This document shows positions 24,598 through 35,167 of a stretch of 64,000 nt of DNA, piece after piece (position 1 is the stretch's first letter; each line of letters begins with the position of its first letter). Under the pieces are notes generated by a model. That model was given only the letters and a program-made list of their open reading frames with translations, ran no database searches and had not been told where the DNA came from. The position numbers were made by a program, and so were the translations under genes. This DNA is from Chimonanthus salicifolius (taxonomy: Eukaryota; Streptophyta; Magnoliopsida; Laurales; Calycanthaceae): NCBI GenBank assembly GCA_013350335.1, contig CM023540.1, forward strand, positions 46,979,222-47,043,221. Reading direction: 5' to 3'.

Positions 24598-25043
24598 TGT
24601 TGGAACTTGTGGCTCAATTCCACTAAATAAGGAAGGAGTCCTAGATTGGGAAGACCTCTTCAATGAGGCAACTACCAATTAACTAGGTATCAATTAAAGA
24701 GACTAAAAATCCTCTGGGATTTTTATACTCAGCAGGTTTTCCACTTTATATACGGTGGATATTCTCCATAGAGAATTGCCGTTCGGCCGAGTGCCTTCCG
24801 AGGCCAGAAGGGGCCTCTTGCAGCAAAGGTGTAGTGAGGGAGATACAAAGAGAGGGAAGATATCAAAAGAGATCTTGGGATCCAAATATTGTATCTGTAT
24901 TCTTTTTATCTATAATGAAATCTACACTCTCCCATGGACGTAACCCAAGGTTGGGCCGAACCACGTATATCCTGTGTTCTCTGTGTTTATGTGTGATTGA
25001 GTCTGTATTTTCTGTATGTGGGTATTGGGTCTATTCCCTAACA
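24598..25043 (+). repeat. 5' LTR of the copia-type element
   Basis: 446 bp, TG...CA. It contains a TATA-like box tttatatac near 24746 and a long purine-rich stretch near 24835-24875. Confidence 0.9.
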
Positions 25044-25057
25044 GTGGTATCATGAGC
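25044..25057 (+). other. Primer-binding-like site
   Basis: gtggtatcatgagc directly abuts the 5' LTR. It resembles the tRNA-Met site tggtatcagagc with one extra base, as seen in several plant Copia elements. Confidence 0.65.
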
Positions 25058-27458
25058 GAAGGTTCAATTCGGGGCCAGATAAATCACACGTCGGAATCGT
25101 CTGCAAAAGGAGAGGGGTAGAAGCAACAATGCAATACCGTTGTAGATCTGATTTTTTCAGATCAGTGAGTGGCAGCCAGCAGAGGTGAGGCTGGAAAGAC
25201 AAAGCCCCATCGGTAGTGTGCAGGCAGATCCGTTTCACATCGATTCTAAGAAACCAGAGACAGGTTCCTCGGATCGGAAATCAGATTTGAGAGATCAGAT
25301 CTGTAATTCGAAAAAAAAAAAAAAGCAGATCGGTGAGAATCTGCAAAGGGTGGAGACTGCAGAAGAGGCGAGCAGAGGCAGCAGTAGCACTGAGATCTGG
25401 GTACAGATCTGAGGAGGAGCAAGGTGAAGGTGGCTGCAGAGGAAGCCGATCGTCAGCCAGAAGAAGAGTAGGATGGCAGGCAGCGGAGAGATCGGCTGCA
25501 ACAGAGCTGCCCTTCAATCCAGGGCAGAGCGGCGAGCATTGGCGGCAGGTTGTAAAATGTCGCTTCATAGATCTGGTTTTCTAGGCAGTAGCCAGTCGTA
25601 GGAACAGCAGCAGGGACGCCGGAGGCAGCAAGCAGCAACGGAACAGAAGGGGATTTCCGATTTCAGCCGCAAGCAACGGCGAAGAAGGAGTTGTAGATCT
25701 GGGTTCAGACCAGATCAAGAATTACCGGTACAAACGGCAGCTGCACGTTTTTCTCTCAGGAGGGGACGGACGGACGGCGTGGCAAAAGGAGAGGTCAGCC
25801 GAGCAGAGGACAACTATTCTCAGATCCGAGAGCAACCAGATCTCTATTCTGGAACTGAAGACCAGGGTTGTGGCGAGTGACGGAACAAGGGCATATCTGC
25901 AGATCGAGGAAGGGATTCTCAGTCTTAGGCAAATCGGTTTGCAGAAAGGGGCAGATTGGCCCAACTGTGCGCAGGGAGCTGCAGACACCGGAAGGGGCCA
26001 GATCTGGGAGTAGATCTGGGGTAGCATGCAGCGTGAAAACCATTGAGGGTAGGAAGCGCAGACCAGTAGTGGGGCCGAAACCCATTGTCAGCCAGATCGG
26101 CCAGATCTGGGTTGAGATCGCAGAGACAAATAAGGCTGAGGGACTGCGTTGCAGAGCAGAGGCGCGGCTGAGAAGGGTTGCACGCCGGGCTGAGAGGCCT
26201 TGTACAACCAGTACAGGGGATCTCCATTCCTGCAAGGAGAGCAGCAAGCATGAGGAGGTTTGGAGTTCAAAGAGGAATCAGATCTGCCAGCACCGGGAGA
26301 AGGAAAAACGCTGCAACAAGCCGGGCAATAAGCGGACAGCAGCGACAAGATCAGATCACTGCAGATCTTGAAACTAAGATCTGAGGGTGCTATGGGAGGT
26401 AGCAACACCAGTGCAGCAGCAGATCTGAGTAGAGACCAGATCTGAGAAGAAGCGACAGGACTGCAACGATGCCGGAGGCGGTGAACGCCAGAACAGGCTG
26501 GCGATTGGAAAAAGGCTGAGGCAGCATGCATCGGGTCCAGTCGGTTGGGGTAACCGAGTGGAGAAAGAAGAAAAAAAAAGGAAATTGGTGGTCTAGAGGA
26601 CCACCACTTCAGATGCATCCGCGAAACCACCGTTTCTAGTGCACCCGCGAGTCCACTAGGTTGTGAAGAACCACCAGTTTTTCTGTGCACCCGATGGACT
26701 ACAGGAGCAGTTCCGCTGGACTATTGTACTGCGTGGTGGGTGATCAGCAGGTTTACAGTTTTGGGTGATCCTGCAGGATCACGGATTCAGTTACTCCTTC
26801 AGTAGGAAAAAATCAACGGTCAGAATTGTTTTGCAATTTCTGGAGTCATCGGGATTCGGAATTGAGATCCGTCTTTGCTTGTGTGATCGTAGTGAAGAGA
26901 TCTACGCGGTGACTGGTGTGGATTTTGAAAAGGAGTAAAATTGAATTTTGGAAGAGTCGGAGAGTAGTCGACGGCGGTGCATGGGATCACATCAAGGAAA
27001 CACGGCAAGATGTAGTCGTGAGAGGGTTGCTGCACGGTGAAGGACCTTGGACCTTTTGACGGTACGCGTGGAGATGGCACATTCGCCATATGCATAGAGA
27101 GGCCGAGGTGATTGCAGCTAACACATTAGTGTGTGTAGGAACACACTATGAAGGAAATGCAACCTCCCGTTCGTGAAGCACGTCGGGATGTGCTCGTAGA
27201 ACGTAGGAAACGGAGTTGCAGATGCAACATAGGGTCTTGGACGGCCAAGATCGAGGTGGAGCCCGATTGGGCTATACAGTCTTACTCAAGACTGGTGGAT
27301 CATCCTAAGGTATGGGATGCGCATCTTATGCAGAGATGTAGAGGATTACAACTGCAGGTGGAGCATGGCCGGGAGTGGGTAGTGTGCACAAAGGTGCATA
27401 GTTGTAGTGGAGGACGATGTCACAGTTATCTCTAGAGGAGGATCAGTGGATTTTCGCC

Positions 27459-27469
27459 AAGGTGGAGAT
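27459..27469 (+). other. Polypurine tract
   Basis: aaggtggagat immediately 5' of the 3' LTR, the usual plus-strand priming site of plant Copia elements. Confidence 0.75.
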
Positions 27470-27913
27470 TGTTGGAACTTGTGGCTCAATTCCACTAAAT
27501 AAGGAAGGAGTCCTAGATTGGGAAGACCTCTTCAATGAGGCAACTACCAATTAACTAGGTACCAATTAAAGAGGCTAAAAATCCTCTGGGATTTTTATAT
27601 TAAGTAGGTTTTCCACTTTATATACGGTGGGTATTCTCCATAGAGAATTGTCGTTCTGCCTAGTGCCTTCCGAGGCCAGAAGGGGCCTCTTGCAGCAAAG
27701 GTGTAGTGAGGGAGATACAGAGAGGGAAGATACCAAAAGAGATCTTGAGATCCAAATATTGTATCTGTATTCTTTTTATCTAAAATGAAATCTACACTCT
27801 CCCGTGGACGTAAGCCAAGGTTGGGCCGAACCACGTATATCCTATGTTCTCTGTGTTTATGTGTGATTGAGTCTGTATTCTCTGTATGTGGTTATTGGGT
27901 CTATTCCCTAACA
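27470..27913 (+). repeat. 3' LTR of the copia-type element
   Basis: 444 bp, starts TGTTGGAACTTG and ends CTAACA. It differs from the 5' LTR by a handful of substitutions and a 2-4 bp length change near the purine-rich stretch, so the insertion is recent. Confidence 0.9.
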
Positions 27914-28015
27914 GATTCTTCAAGTTGGTAATGGTTCAGCTGATTTTTCTGAATGGGAACCAGCTACTAAGTGGGAGAGCAGATGTGGCACAGGTGCCTA
28001 GGGTATGGATTAACC

Positions 28016-28480
28016 CAGGTTTAGGCAAAAGAAAAAAGAAAATGACAGGTTCTGGGAGGATTGGCTTCTGTCAGCGCGAATGCCCAGGAGGGAATGGCCA
28101 GTTGGGGACAAGCCTGCCGTAGGAGTCACCTTAGCCGACCCATACTGCAATAACCCGATGGAGGGATCGGTTGGAACGCGGGCTAGCCGGCCGGGAGGTT
28201 CGATTCCTCCCCGATCCCTTGGAACTCGATCCATGTAAGGAAGCTCCTTTTCCTGGGAGAGCATACTCCAACATCTAAAATCATTTAGTGATTTTGGAAA
28301 TCTTTTTCTGAAAGTGACTGGTTCAGCTATCGGAATGGCTTTCTGTCCCCCGGATAACCTGCATAGAATCACCGGGTCAGAAAGCCGGAGGAGATTCGCA
28401 GAGGAGGGAGCCAAAGCCGTAGAGTACGTCGGGGAGGGGCTCGTCCGGGATTCGGAGAAGGGAATAACAAAAGGCTTGTA
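28016..28480. other. GC-rich insert, possibly organellar DNA
   Basis: Base composition changes sharply from the AT-rich surroundings. The segment contains gggatcg...cgatccc inverted heptamers enclosing a T-arm-like hairpin (GGAGG-TTCGATT-CCTCC near 28194-28212), and 'cccccggataacctgc' style sequence typical in feel of plant mitochondrial spacers. The longest open frame (28010-28414 minus, 134 codons) has no known domain. I could not match it to a named organellar gene, so the origin is a guess. It lies in an intron of the AKR pseudogene, just right of the copia-type element. Confidence 0.3.
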
Positions 28481-28591
28481 GAACGTTTTATCGCAGTAAT
28501 CGCAGATGCTATAACACTGTTACCTAGGATAATATAGTTTTCATGTTGTCATCACTGCAAAGAAATTCAATTCAATCTTTGAATAATATAC

Positions 28592-28764
28592 CTTCAAAGT
28601 GGGACTACCTCTTCCTCGATATTATGTGTCCAAAGTGACCACTCCATTTGAACAGCAGTTACTGGGTGCACTGCATGGGCCCTTCTAATTGTATCAGGAC
28701 TTACTTCAGATAACCCAATATACTTTACTTTTCCTTCCTTCACTAACTTCTTAAGTTCTCCTAT
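28592..28764 (-). pseudogene. Aldo-keto reductase pseudogene, exon with in-frame stop
   Basis: Reads [20 protein letters not shown], then [21 protein letters not shown] and EEEVVPL, the central AKR segment. At 28594-28596 there is TGA where the family has Cys (VPLCRELG), followed by AG and donor gtatat. The next exon begins G-GAA-CTT, so phase is otherwise perfect and the stop is real in this sequence. The acceptor side is also poor: the expected AG is four bases from the ATA codon. Together with the frameshift in the preceding exon this makes the gene non-functional. Confidence 0.88.
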
Positions 28765-29684
28765 CCGCCTTGCATTTTGATTCCAATCACTAATAATCAG
28801 TTACAGCTCTTCCATCAACATCACAATTATGAACAAGGACAGGAAAAGGAACAATTATAATATGGCGTCTTTTATAACAAGGGCATTGGTGTACCTTTTC
28901 ACCACTTAGATGGTGACAAGTGGAAAAAAGGACAAACCCAATGTTCCTTGTTATAAAAATATGTGGTCCTATCACTTCCCATATTTGATACTAATTAATA
29001 AAGTAGACAGAATGTTCGATCTGAAATTTCTCAGATCAAAAAGTATGAACATGGTACAACCTTTTGGATACTCAAAAGTCATGTGGTTCGTTCCTAGATA
29101 GCTGGAGATGCCTGCATTCCATGCTGGTGGATGATCATATTAATCTGAATGGAAACATATCAAATGTGGAGCATTGGCTGCATGGAGAATTTGGTTATGA
29201 TCCTGTCCATTATGGATCACCATTAGATCCATGGTTATATATTTCCAAAAGGTGGTCCACCCCCTGTACTGATGCTGGAAATCTAGTTGGTGCCGATTGA
29301 TCAATATATATATCTCAGTAAAAGAGAAGCAAGCATAGTTGGATATGTAAGGGCACTCTTTGTGCTGGCTCTGGATTACCTCTACATATCTGACCAAGGG
29401 GAATCCAACCACCATGTTGCCACTAAAACTAGGTTGCAGCCAGGCTGGTTGACTCTGAATTTTGTCCAAATAGAAGAACATACCAAATAAGATTAGTCCC
29501 TACAAATGGTCTGGAATTGGACAAGATCCAGCCCAGGTCCAGAACAGTTGCAACACTAATGACTGAACAGTTGCAACACTAATGACTATATTCTTGTGAT
29601 TTCATTGTAAACAAAGACTAAGAATTTTTCTCAGAGAGAGAGAAAGAGAGTGATGAATGGAAGAACAAAAAAAAGAAGCTCTAC
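28765..29684. other. Intron of the AKR pseudogene
   Basis: About 0.9 kb without other genes. It includes a 23-bp tandem duplication (gaacagttgcaacactaatg..., about 29540-29586) and a GA-rich tract at 29632-29650. Confidence 0.55.
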
Positions 29685-29889
29685 AGTTTCCTCAATAGGC
29701 ATTGTCTTATCAACCCGATGCTGATAGTAGAGATCAATGTATTGAACACCAAGACGCTTCAGGCCTAGCTTCACAACATGCATCCACATATTCAGGTGTA
29801 CCATTAACATGAAAAGTGGTCCTGTCCAGCTTTACAATTCCAAATTTTGTTGCCAATTGGATCTTCTCTCTGGGCAATTGGTTCAATGC
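29685..29889 (-). pseudogene. Aldo-keto reductase pseudogene, exon with 1-bp insertion
   Basis: After acceptor ctttcag the minus strand reads [20 protein letters not shown], including the tetrad Lys (ATKFG). It then reads [12 protein letters not shown], and after a one-base shift [18 protein letters not shown] with the tetrad His (QHR). The extra base is in 'ggcc' around 29764-29766, making the exon 205 bp instead of 204, and the shifted frame soon stops. The first exons, which would carry the N-terminus with the tetrad Asp and Tyr (DTSD-YGPHTNE region), were not found upstream. The gene is therefore also truncated, or its first exon lies beyond what I could recognise. Confidence 0.9.
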
Positions 29890-30179
29890 CTGAAAGATTA
29901 TATTTTACTTCAGTTAGGACCAAATGAGCCACAATTCAAAGGAATATAACTTGGGTCGAGTTGGGTTTTAAAGAACCTGACCCGAATTGCAACCCTAATG
30001 ATGGTGGTTGGTGAGTGGCGGTAGGTTGCAGACACGAGGATACTTAGGCTGCGGTAAACTTTTCAGGAGTTACCGTTGACTTGGGGTCAAGTAGGAGTTT
30101 CTCTTATCTTATTTAGTAATTATAGTGGTAAAGTAAGAACTTACTCTAATAGTAAAAAATCTTATTTAGTAACTATAAA

Positions 30180-30780
30180 CAGGGGTAATATGATATATTA
30201 ACAATTTTATTAGAATTACTATTTTTTATTAAATTCAATATAATAAAAAAATAAAAAAAATTATAAAACATAATTATTAAATAATATTAATCAATTAAAA
30301 AATATTTTAAGTATTTTTGCTCCGTAGGTGCAAAGAGGGGTAATATATTAATAATTTTATTAAATTCATATAATATAAAAATAATAAAACAATTATTAAA
30401 TAATATTCATCAATTAAAAAATATTTAAAATATTTTTGCTCCATAGGTGCAAAGAGGAGGGTAAAGAGGGATTATATATTACTAACTTATTAGAATAAAT
30501 AATTTTATTAAATTCATATAATAAAAAAAATAATAAAATATAATTATTAAATAATATTATCAATTAAAAAATATTTTAAAATATTTTTGCTCTATAGGTG
30601 CAAATAGGGATAAAGAGGGGTAATATATTAAAAAAATTATTAGAATTAATACTTTTTATTAAATTCATATAAAATAAAATTTTATAAAATATAATTATTA
30701 AATAATATTAATCAATTAAAAAAAATTTAAAATATTTTGGCTCCCTAGGTGCAAAAAGGGGTAAAGAAAGGTAAAGAGGG
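30180..30780. repeat. AT-rich tandem array, unit about 140-150 bp
   Basis: Four to five imperfect head-to-tail units, each with 'gtgcaaagaggggtaatatatta', 'attttatta', 'ttaaattcatataa', 'attattaaataatatt', 'caattaaaaaatatttt' and 'tttttgctccataggtgc'. The same unit exists singly near 3830 and 4150. The array is followed at about 30810 by 'ggtcgcgtttggatgggggtaa', a phrase often seen at ends of plant MITEs. The array is probably internal to a non-coding element. Confidence 0.75.
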
Positions 30781-31059
30781 ACAAGGGTTTCATGAAAACC
30801 ACCATGCTCTAAGGTCGCGTTTGGATGGGGGTAAAACCATTACCCCCTTTCATCTTTATTTGGTAATGGAGGGATGAGGGTAAAGATTCAAATTTTTACT
30901 CCTTTCTCTTTTTTTGAAAACACCTTAGAGCACGGTGTGTGATTGCTCTTCTATGGATTTTAAAAGGTCTATTATTCCTCTTGGATTTCTTATGGCACTC
31001 TTATCAGTATTTTACATCCAAAGAGTCAACATTTGTGCCCTATGATGTCAAGGGCCTAT

Positions 31060-31440
31060 TTAACTTAAGAAGCCAGTAAAGGAATTGAAGGTCCTAAAGA
31101 TATTGTGAATGAGCTTTACTTTAAAATGTTTAAATCTGTTGAAGCTAAAACTATACCTCCAAATGTTTGGCTGTGGTCATTAATCTCAAATTGCACAAAC
31201 CAGGAGGAAGACATTAAGCTTCTATTTCAAATTTTGCAGCAGCTTTGAAGATTTAGGCTATCAAACCTTGACATCTATGCAAATTTCAATTGAGGCTTGT
31301 GCTCCAGCAGGTGCCCTTGATTTTAGGAGGAAGCATAATAATGTATATGGGCTGACATCCATCCCTGTGATGGTTGAGTCACTATTGAACATGAGCTTGG
31401 ATGTGATGGTTAAGTTAGAAAATCTGATTCAGGAATGATG
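31060..31440 (+). pseudogene. Decayed fragment, PPR-like organellar protein
   Basis: A clear protein-like segment is visible on the plus strand: VNELYFKMFKSVEAKTIPPN, then VWLWSLISNCTNQEDIKLLF, then QILQQL and a TGA. Further pieces follow in shifted frames (RLSNLDIYANFN; ACAPAGALDFRRKHNN; VYGLTS). The style recalls plant pentatricopeptide-like mitochondrial proteins, from memory and not certain. No introns are seen and several stops or shifts occur, so it may be a processed pseudogene. Confidence 0.45.
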
Positions 31441-32798
31441 TATTACTTGATATTTAGCTGAGGACTATATGTTGTTGAGTCTTGCCATTAAATTTTGTGA
31501 CAAAATAAAATCATTATGAAGAGGATACACCAACATCAGAAGTCTCCAGAAACTTTGAGAGTTCCAAGCTCTAAAACATTCTTGGCGAGTATATATATGT
31601 CCTGTGTCGTAATTTTTACTTTTATTTTTATAAACTAACTATTAAATAATAAATAAATAAGGATATGCTCTCTCTTTCCTAACAATTTTTTAAAAATGTT
31701 CAAAAAAATTTAGAAAAATTACAAAAATAGAGAAAATATGAGATTCATTTTATGAATTTATATCCATAAAAAATGGCCACTTTCATAGTGTAATAGGGCA
31801 TCAAAGTTATAAAGTTGAAATTCTAAAAAAATGGAAAAAAATGGAAAAAAAAATGTCCATAAAATTCACAAAAATGGAAAACCAATCTTAGTAATTTTAT
31901 GTCATTAATTTGATTTTATATACTAATCTAAAATGACTGTTTTGAAGAAAATAGTGTCATTTGATTGAAAAAAAATTAGAAACAAAATGAAATGAATATA
32001 TATATCTATCTATATATATATATATATATATATATATGAATACTTACAATAAACAATGATACGTATACCCATTCAACAATAAGTCTAACAATGAATTTAC
32101 ATAACCCTAGTTACTCCCCATAATCGTCATAGTAGCCGAGTTTGCCCATGTTCTAAACATGGGTTAAACATATCAATCTAAAGAACCATAATAAATAGTA
32201 GTGATTTTTTAGTATATAATTTAAAATTAATTTGAAAATTTTAAATATAGTAAGCACTTGTTGGCCTTTGGAACATTGGAGTAGGAAAAATGCGAGGGAA
32301 GTGAGGATTATTTTAAAAAGATCACTTGAAGAAATTTTTCTCCTAAAATTTAAAAAATATTAGTTACTTTAGTAGGTGTGTCTTAAGCAAATAACATTCT
32401 CTACTACAAAGTAATCTAATTTCTTTTGTGATTATGATGATAATTTTTTTTTTTTTGAATAAAAGATAAATTACGTAATTTTAGAGAAATTAGAGTATTC
32501 ATTTTCAATAGAGAGATTATGTATTTATCATAATACAGACTCTATTTGATTAGATGTGATGGACATGAGACTTTATTAATGATAAAATTACAAGGCTAAT
32601 ATGATTAGATGAGGCACAACTTTTATAAAAAAAATATCTTTAGCATTTTTTACATATTTTATCAGAAAAGATTGTGGTTGATCTCAATACTTAAAAAGCT
32701 CCCAAAATAAGAAAATGTGAAAAATGCACCTTAATATTTTTAACAATTTTTCACATCATATAAAAAATTTCTTAAACTATTCTTTTAAAATTTAAATA
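31441..32798. other. AT-rich intergenic DNA
   Basis: Includes a TA microsatellite at about 31995-32038. No genes recognised. Confidence 0.6.
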
Positions 32799-32986
32799 CT
32801 TCTTCTGTCCCAATTTAGTTCTCATATGGATTTTGGAATTGTCCTAAAATAGTTGTTTCATTTATATTGGAGTAACATAAAGTGTCTTAAAATGGATGAG
32901 AATTGCATGATGGTTTAAAGTCAAATTCAAGTTCCTTAAAAAATACAAATGTTTAAAATGAGACAACTAAAATGGGACGGAGGGAG
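32799..32986. mobile_element. Stowaway-type MITE (188 bp)
   Basis: Ends CTTCTTCTGTCCCA and TGGGACGGAGGGAG are imperfect inverted repeats of the Stowaway consensus CTCCCTCCGTCCCA, flanked by TA dinucleotides (32797-32798, 32987-32988). It is non-coding, a Tc1/Mariner-derived MITE. Confidence 0.85.
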
Positions 32987-33231
32987 TATAATTTTATGAG
33001 AAAACTTTTGTGGAGAGATGTTAGTGACCCACTATCCTATGCTCCTAACACTCTAAAAATAAACATTTTTAATATTTTGATTTGTGAAATTAGCCATAAG
33101 TTAACACGAGAAGTGGTTCTACTACCTATTTGATATTGATTAAAAAAACATTCTTAAACCACTTAAAATAAGAAAAAGAAAAAGAAAAAGGCTTTCCATT
33201 GTGAGATTTTCACTCATACATCTGTTTAAAC

Positions 33232-33520
33232 CAGGGGTTGAAATATCGGCCGATACGTATCGTATCGGCCGATATATATCGGTTTTGGATATGTGAATAT
33301 CGGCCGATATGTATCGTATCGGCCGATATTCACAATATCGGCCTTGATATCGGCAGTATTATATCGGTCCGATATCAAAATATCGGCCGATATCGGACGA
33401 TATTTAAAAAAACAAGGAAGAAAGAGAAAAATATCGGCCGATATATCGGCCGATAACGATATATCGGTCGACATATCGTATCGGCCGATATATCGGCCGA
33501 TACCGATTTTTAAACCCCTG
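33232..33520. mobile_element. hAT MITE made of TCGGCCGA palindromes (289 bp)
   Basis: Flanked by a perfect 8-bp duplication GTTTAAAC (33224-33231, 33521-33528). Termini CAGGGGTTGAAA and TTTAAACCCCTG are inverted repeats with one mismatch. The interior holds nine copies of the perfect palindrome TCGGCCGA plus variants such as ATATCGGTCGA. CAGGG-type ends and an 8-bp duplication fit the hAT superfamily. It is non-coding; apparent open frames in all directions are translations of the repeat. Confidence 0.85.
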
Positions 33521-33528
33521 GTTTAAAC

Positions 33529-34090
33529 CATGTTTTGAAATCTCGGCCAATACTAAACATATCAATTGAGATATATCGGGTTGATATCAACCGATTTTTC
33601 TAGATACAAGTCCGTTTAACTTTTTTCAAAAAAAAAAAAAAAACAAATATCGGTCGAGATGACCAATATATCGGTCGGAATCTCAGCCGAATCTGTCAAA
33701 AAATGGTAGAATTCTTTTTTTTAAAAAAAATTTTGATATCGAGCAAGATCTCACCTATCATACAAATTCTCGCAGTCAATCAATATTCATGTGGTCGCCC
33801 ATGCTTTAATTTTTTATTAATTTTTTGAAATCAGCAAAATCTATTTGGTCCAAAAAAAATCTATAAAACCCAACCACTTACACTTCCATTTTCACACACG
33901 GATTTTCTTCAAAAAACTAGAATTTACAATTTTTCTTCCAAAAATTTATTCACTCTTCATTACGTGATCTAATTAAGAGAACTAGTAAAACTGAATCATC
34001 TAGACCATTCAAACTTTTCTTCATTGCTAGATCTACTACTTTTGAAAGTTTTGTAGTCTATTTCCATGTATTGGATTTTATTTTAATTTT
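33529..34090. other. Degenerate relative of the palindromic MITE, then AT-rich DNA
   Basis: From about 33530 the phrase 'catgttttgaaatctcggccaatac' and later 'aatatcggtcgagatgacc' and 'atatcggtcggaatctcagcc' resemble a mutated member of the same family. I found no clear right end. Confidence 0.4.
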
Positions 34091-34099
34091 TGCAATATC

Positions 34100-34990
34100 A
34101 AATTTTACAACTTACAGCAAGCACCAAATAATGAAGAAAGCAAAAATGAAAGAAAGTTGAACACAGAAAATGAAACATTTATTAAAATGAGAACAATAAT
34201 AATGTACATTTCTTCCACAGTTCTACATATAATTGCACATAAATTTCACAAATTGCCTTTCCAAAAATTAAAACCCTGAAGAAGGTATCGATCTGAACTT
34301 CCACGATCAAGATAAGAAAATAAAAAGAAACGAAGTATGAATAGAAAAAGGAAAACCCTCAGTCCACCTGCTGCAATTTTCAAGATCGAGATAAGAGAAC
34401 ACATCGAACGGCTCATGCTCAAATAATGACTCTTCCACGATCGACAGCCATGAATTAGATCCCAAAAGTCATGGCTCGGATTCATTCATCAGCAGGTCCC
34501 GCCACCATGGACCCAATGCCTCACTTGCATCGTAAAACTCTTGCAAGGCGGCGGCTCAAATATCGTCATTAAATCCAATCGCTCAGCCATTGTCACTATT
34601 GATAGACAGGGGTTGTCGATGGCGACTTCCGCACGTTCAGCACAGAGATTGGCAGTTCCACCATTACGGAGATGGGCTGCTGCCGATGGATGCCTCAGAC
34701 ATTGACAGTTCCACCATTGATGGAGATGGATAGCAGCCGATGGATGCCTCAAACATTGGCAGTTACACCATTGACAGAGATGAGTTGCTGCCCTGGATGC
34801 CCCATCTCTAGCCAGCTCCTCCACACGTTTATGTACCCTCTCTATCAACCCTTCCAAACCCTGCAGAAAATCCTCCAACTCTTCCATAGAATTCATGCCT
34901 TCCACGTCTATCCCGTCCCACCAATTTGTTGTTGTTCCCGTCCCACCAATACTGCCCATCTCTGGCCAGCTCCTCCACTCTGTGCGGCGC
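34100..34990 (-). repeat. Left arm of a 0.9-kb inverted repeat
   Basis: Reverse-complement match to about 35500-36520 (MADS copy A linker, C-terminal region and 3' UTR). The spacer is about 510 bp and contains the copy A promoter, leader and MADS domain. The outer end is 'cttacagcaagcaccaaataat', the inverted form of the copy A 3' flank near 36497-36518. Confidence 0.85.
34240..34990 (-). pseudogene. Type I MADS-box gene, inverted headless copy (copy C)
   Basis: The minus strand corresponds to copy A from its linker ([21 protein letters not shown]...[16 protein letters not shown]) through the repeated C-terminal region into the 3' UTR. The MADS domain is absent. The frame is shifted in the short repeats and further on (CRHPSAA and CQWWN-type readings are out of frame). 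It lies head-to-head with copy A: the join to copy A's promoter is close to 34990, at a short palindromic phrase gggtcaaaaccca. It cannot make a DNA-binding MADS protein. Confidence 0.85.
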
Positions 34991-35039
34991 ATCCATCGGG
35001 TCAAAACCCAATCGACGATGGCCATTTAGACGCGATCGA

Positions 35040-35046
35040 TTTAAAT
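35040..35046 (+). promoter_or_regulatory. Degenerate TATA box of MADS copy A
   Basis: TTTAAAT at the place where copy B has TATAAAT (42591-42597). The surrounding gatcga...atttcaaaaagaccc is conserved. It may be a weaker promoter. Confidence 0.4.
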
Positions 35047-35167
35047 TTCAAAAAGACCCGCTCTTCGGAGCTTGTGAATGAAGTTTCCGTTCAAAATACC
35101 GACCGCCTCATCGCCCTGCAGCCAAGACCGACTTCGATATCCTTATCCTCTCCCTTTCTGTATACAT

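Larger units (their letters stand above)
24598..27913 (+). mobile_element. Non-autonomous copia-type LTR element (3.3 kb)
   Basis: Flanked by a perfect 5-bp duplication GATTC (24593-24597, 27914-27918). The two LTRs, 446 and 444 bp, are nearly identical (TGTTGGAACTTG...CCCTAACA). A primer-binding-like site gtggtatcatgagc follows the 5' LTR, and the purine tract aaggtggagat precedes the 3' LTR, the typical end of plant Copia elements. The 2426-bp interior has no gag or pol frame. It is rich in repeated 'cagatct' words and short purine-rich frames. Its mobility would therefore have depended on proteins from another element. Size is larger than a TRIM and smaller than a typical LARD. Confidence 0.9.

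Noticed and set aside
25795..26690. Several overlapping frames of 100-200 codons on both strands
   Set aside because: They sit in the non-coding interior of the copia-type element, whose cagatct-rich composition lacks stops. All frames are equally open and none shows gag, pol or other motifs.
28165..28220. Possible tRNA with GGTTCGATTCC-type T arm
   Set aside because: The acceptor-like heptamers pair, but the enclosed sequence is only about 56 nt with no D arm or anticodon arm.
33226..33526. Frames reading repeated RPIYIGRY or ISADI words
   Set aside because: Translation of the TCGGCCGA palindrome array in the hAT MITE.
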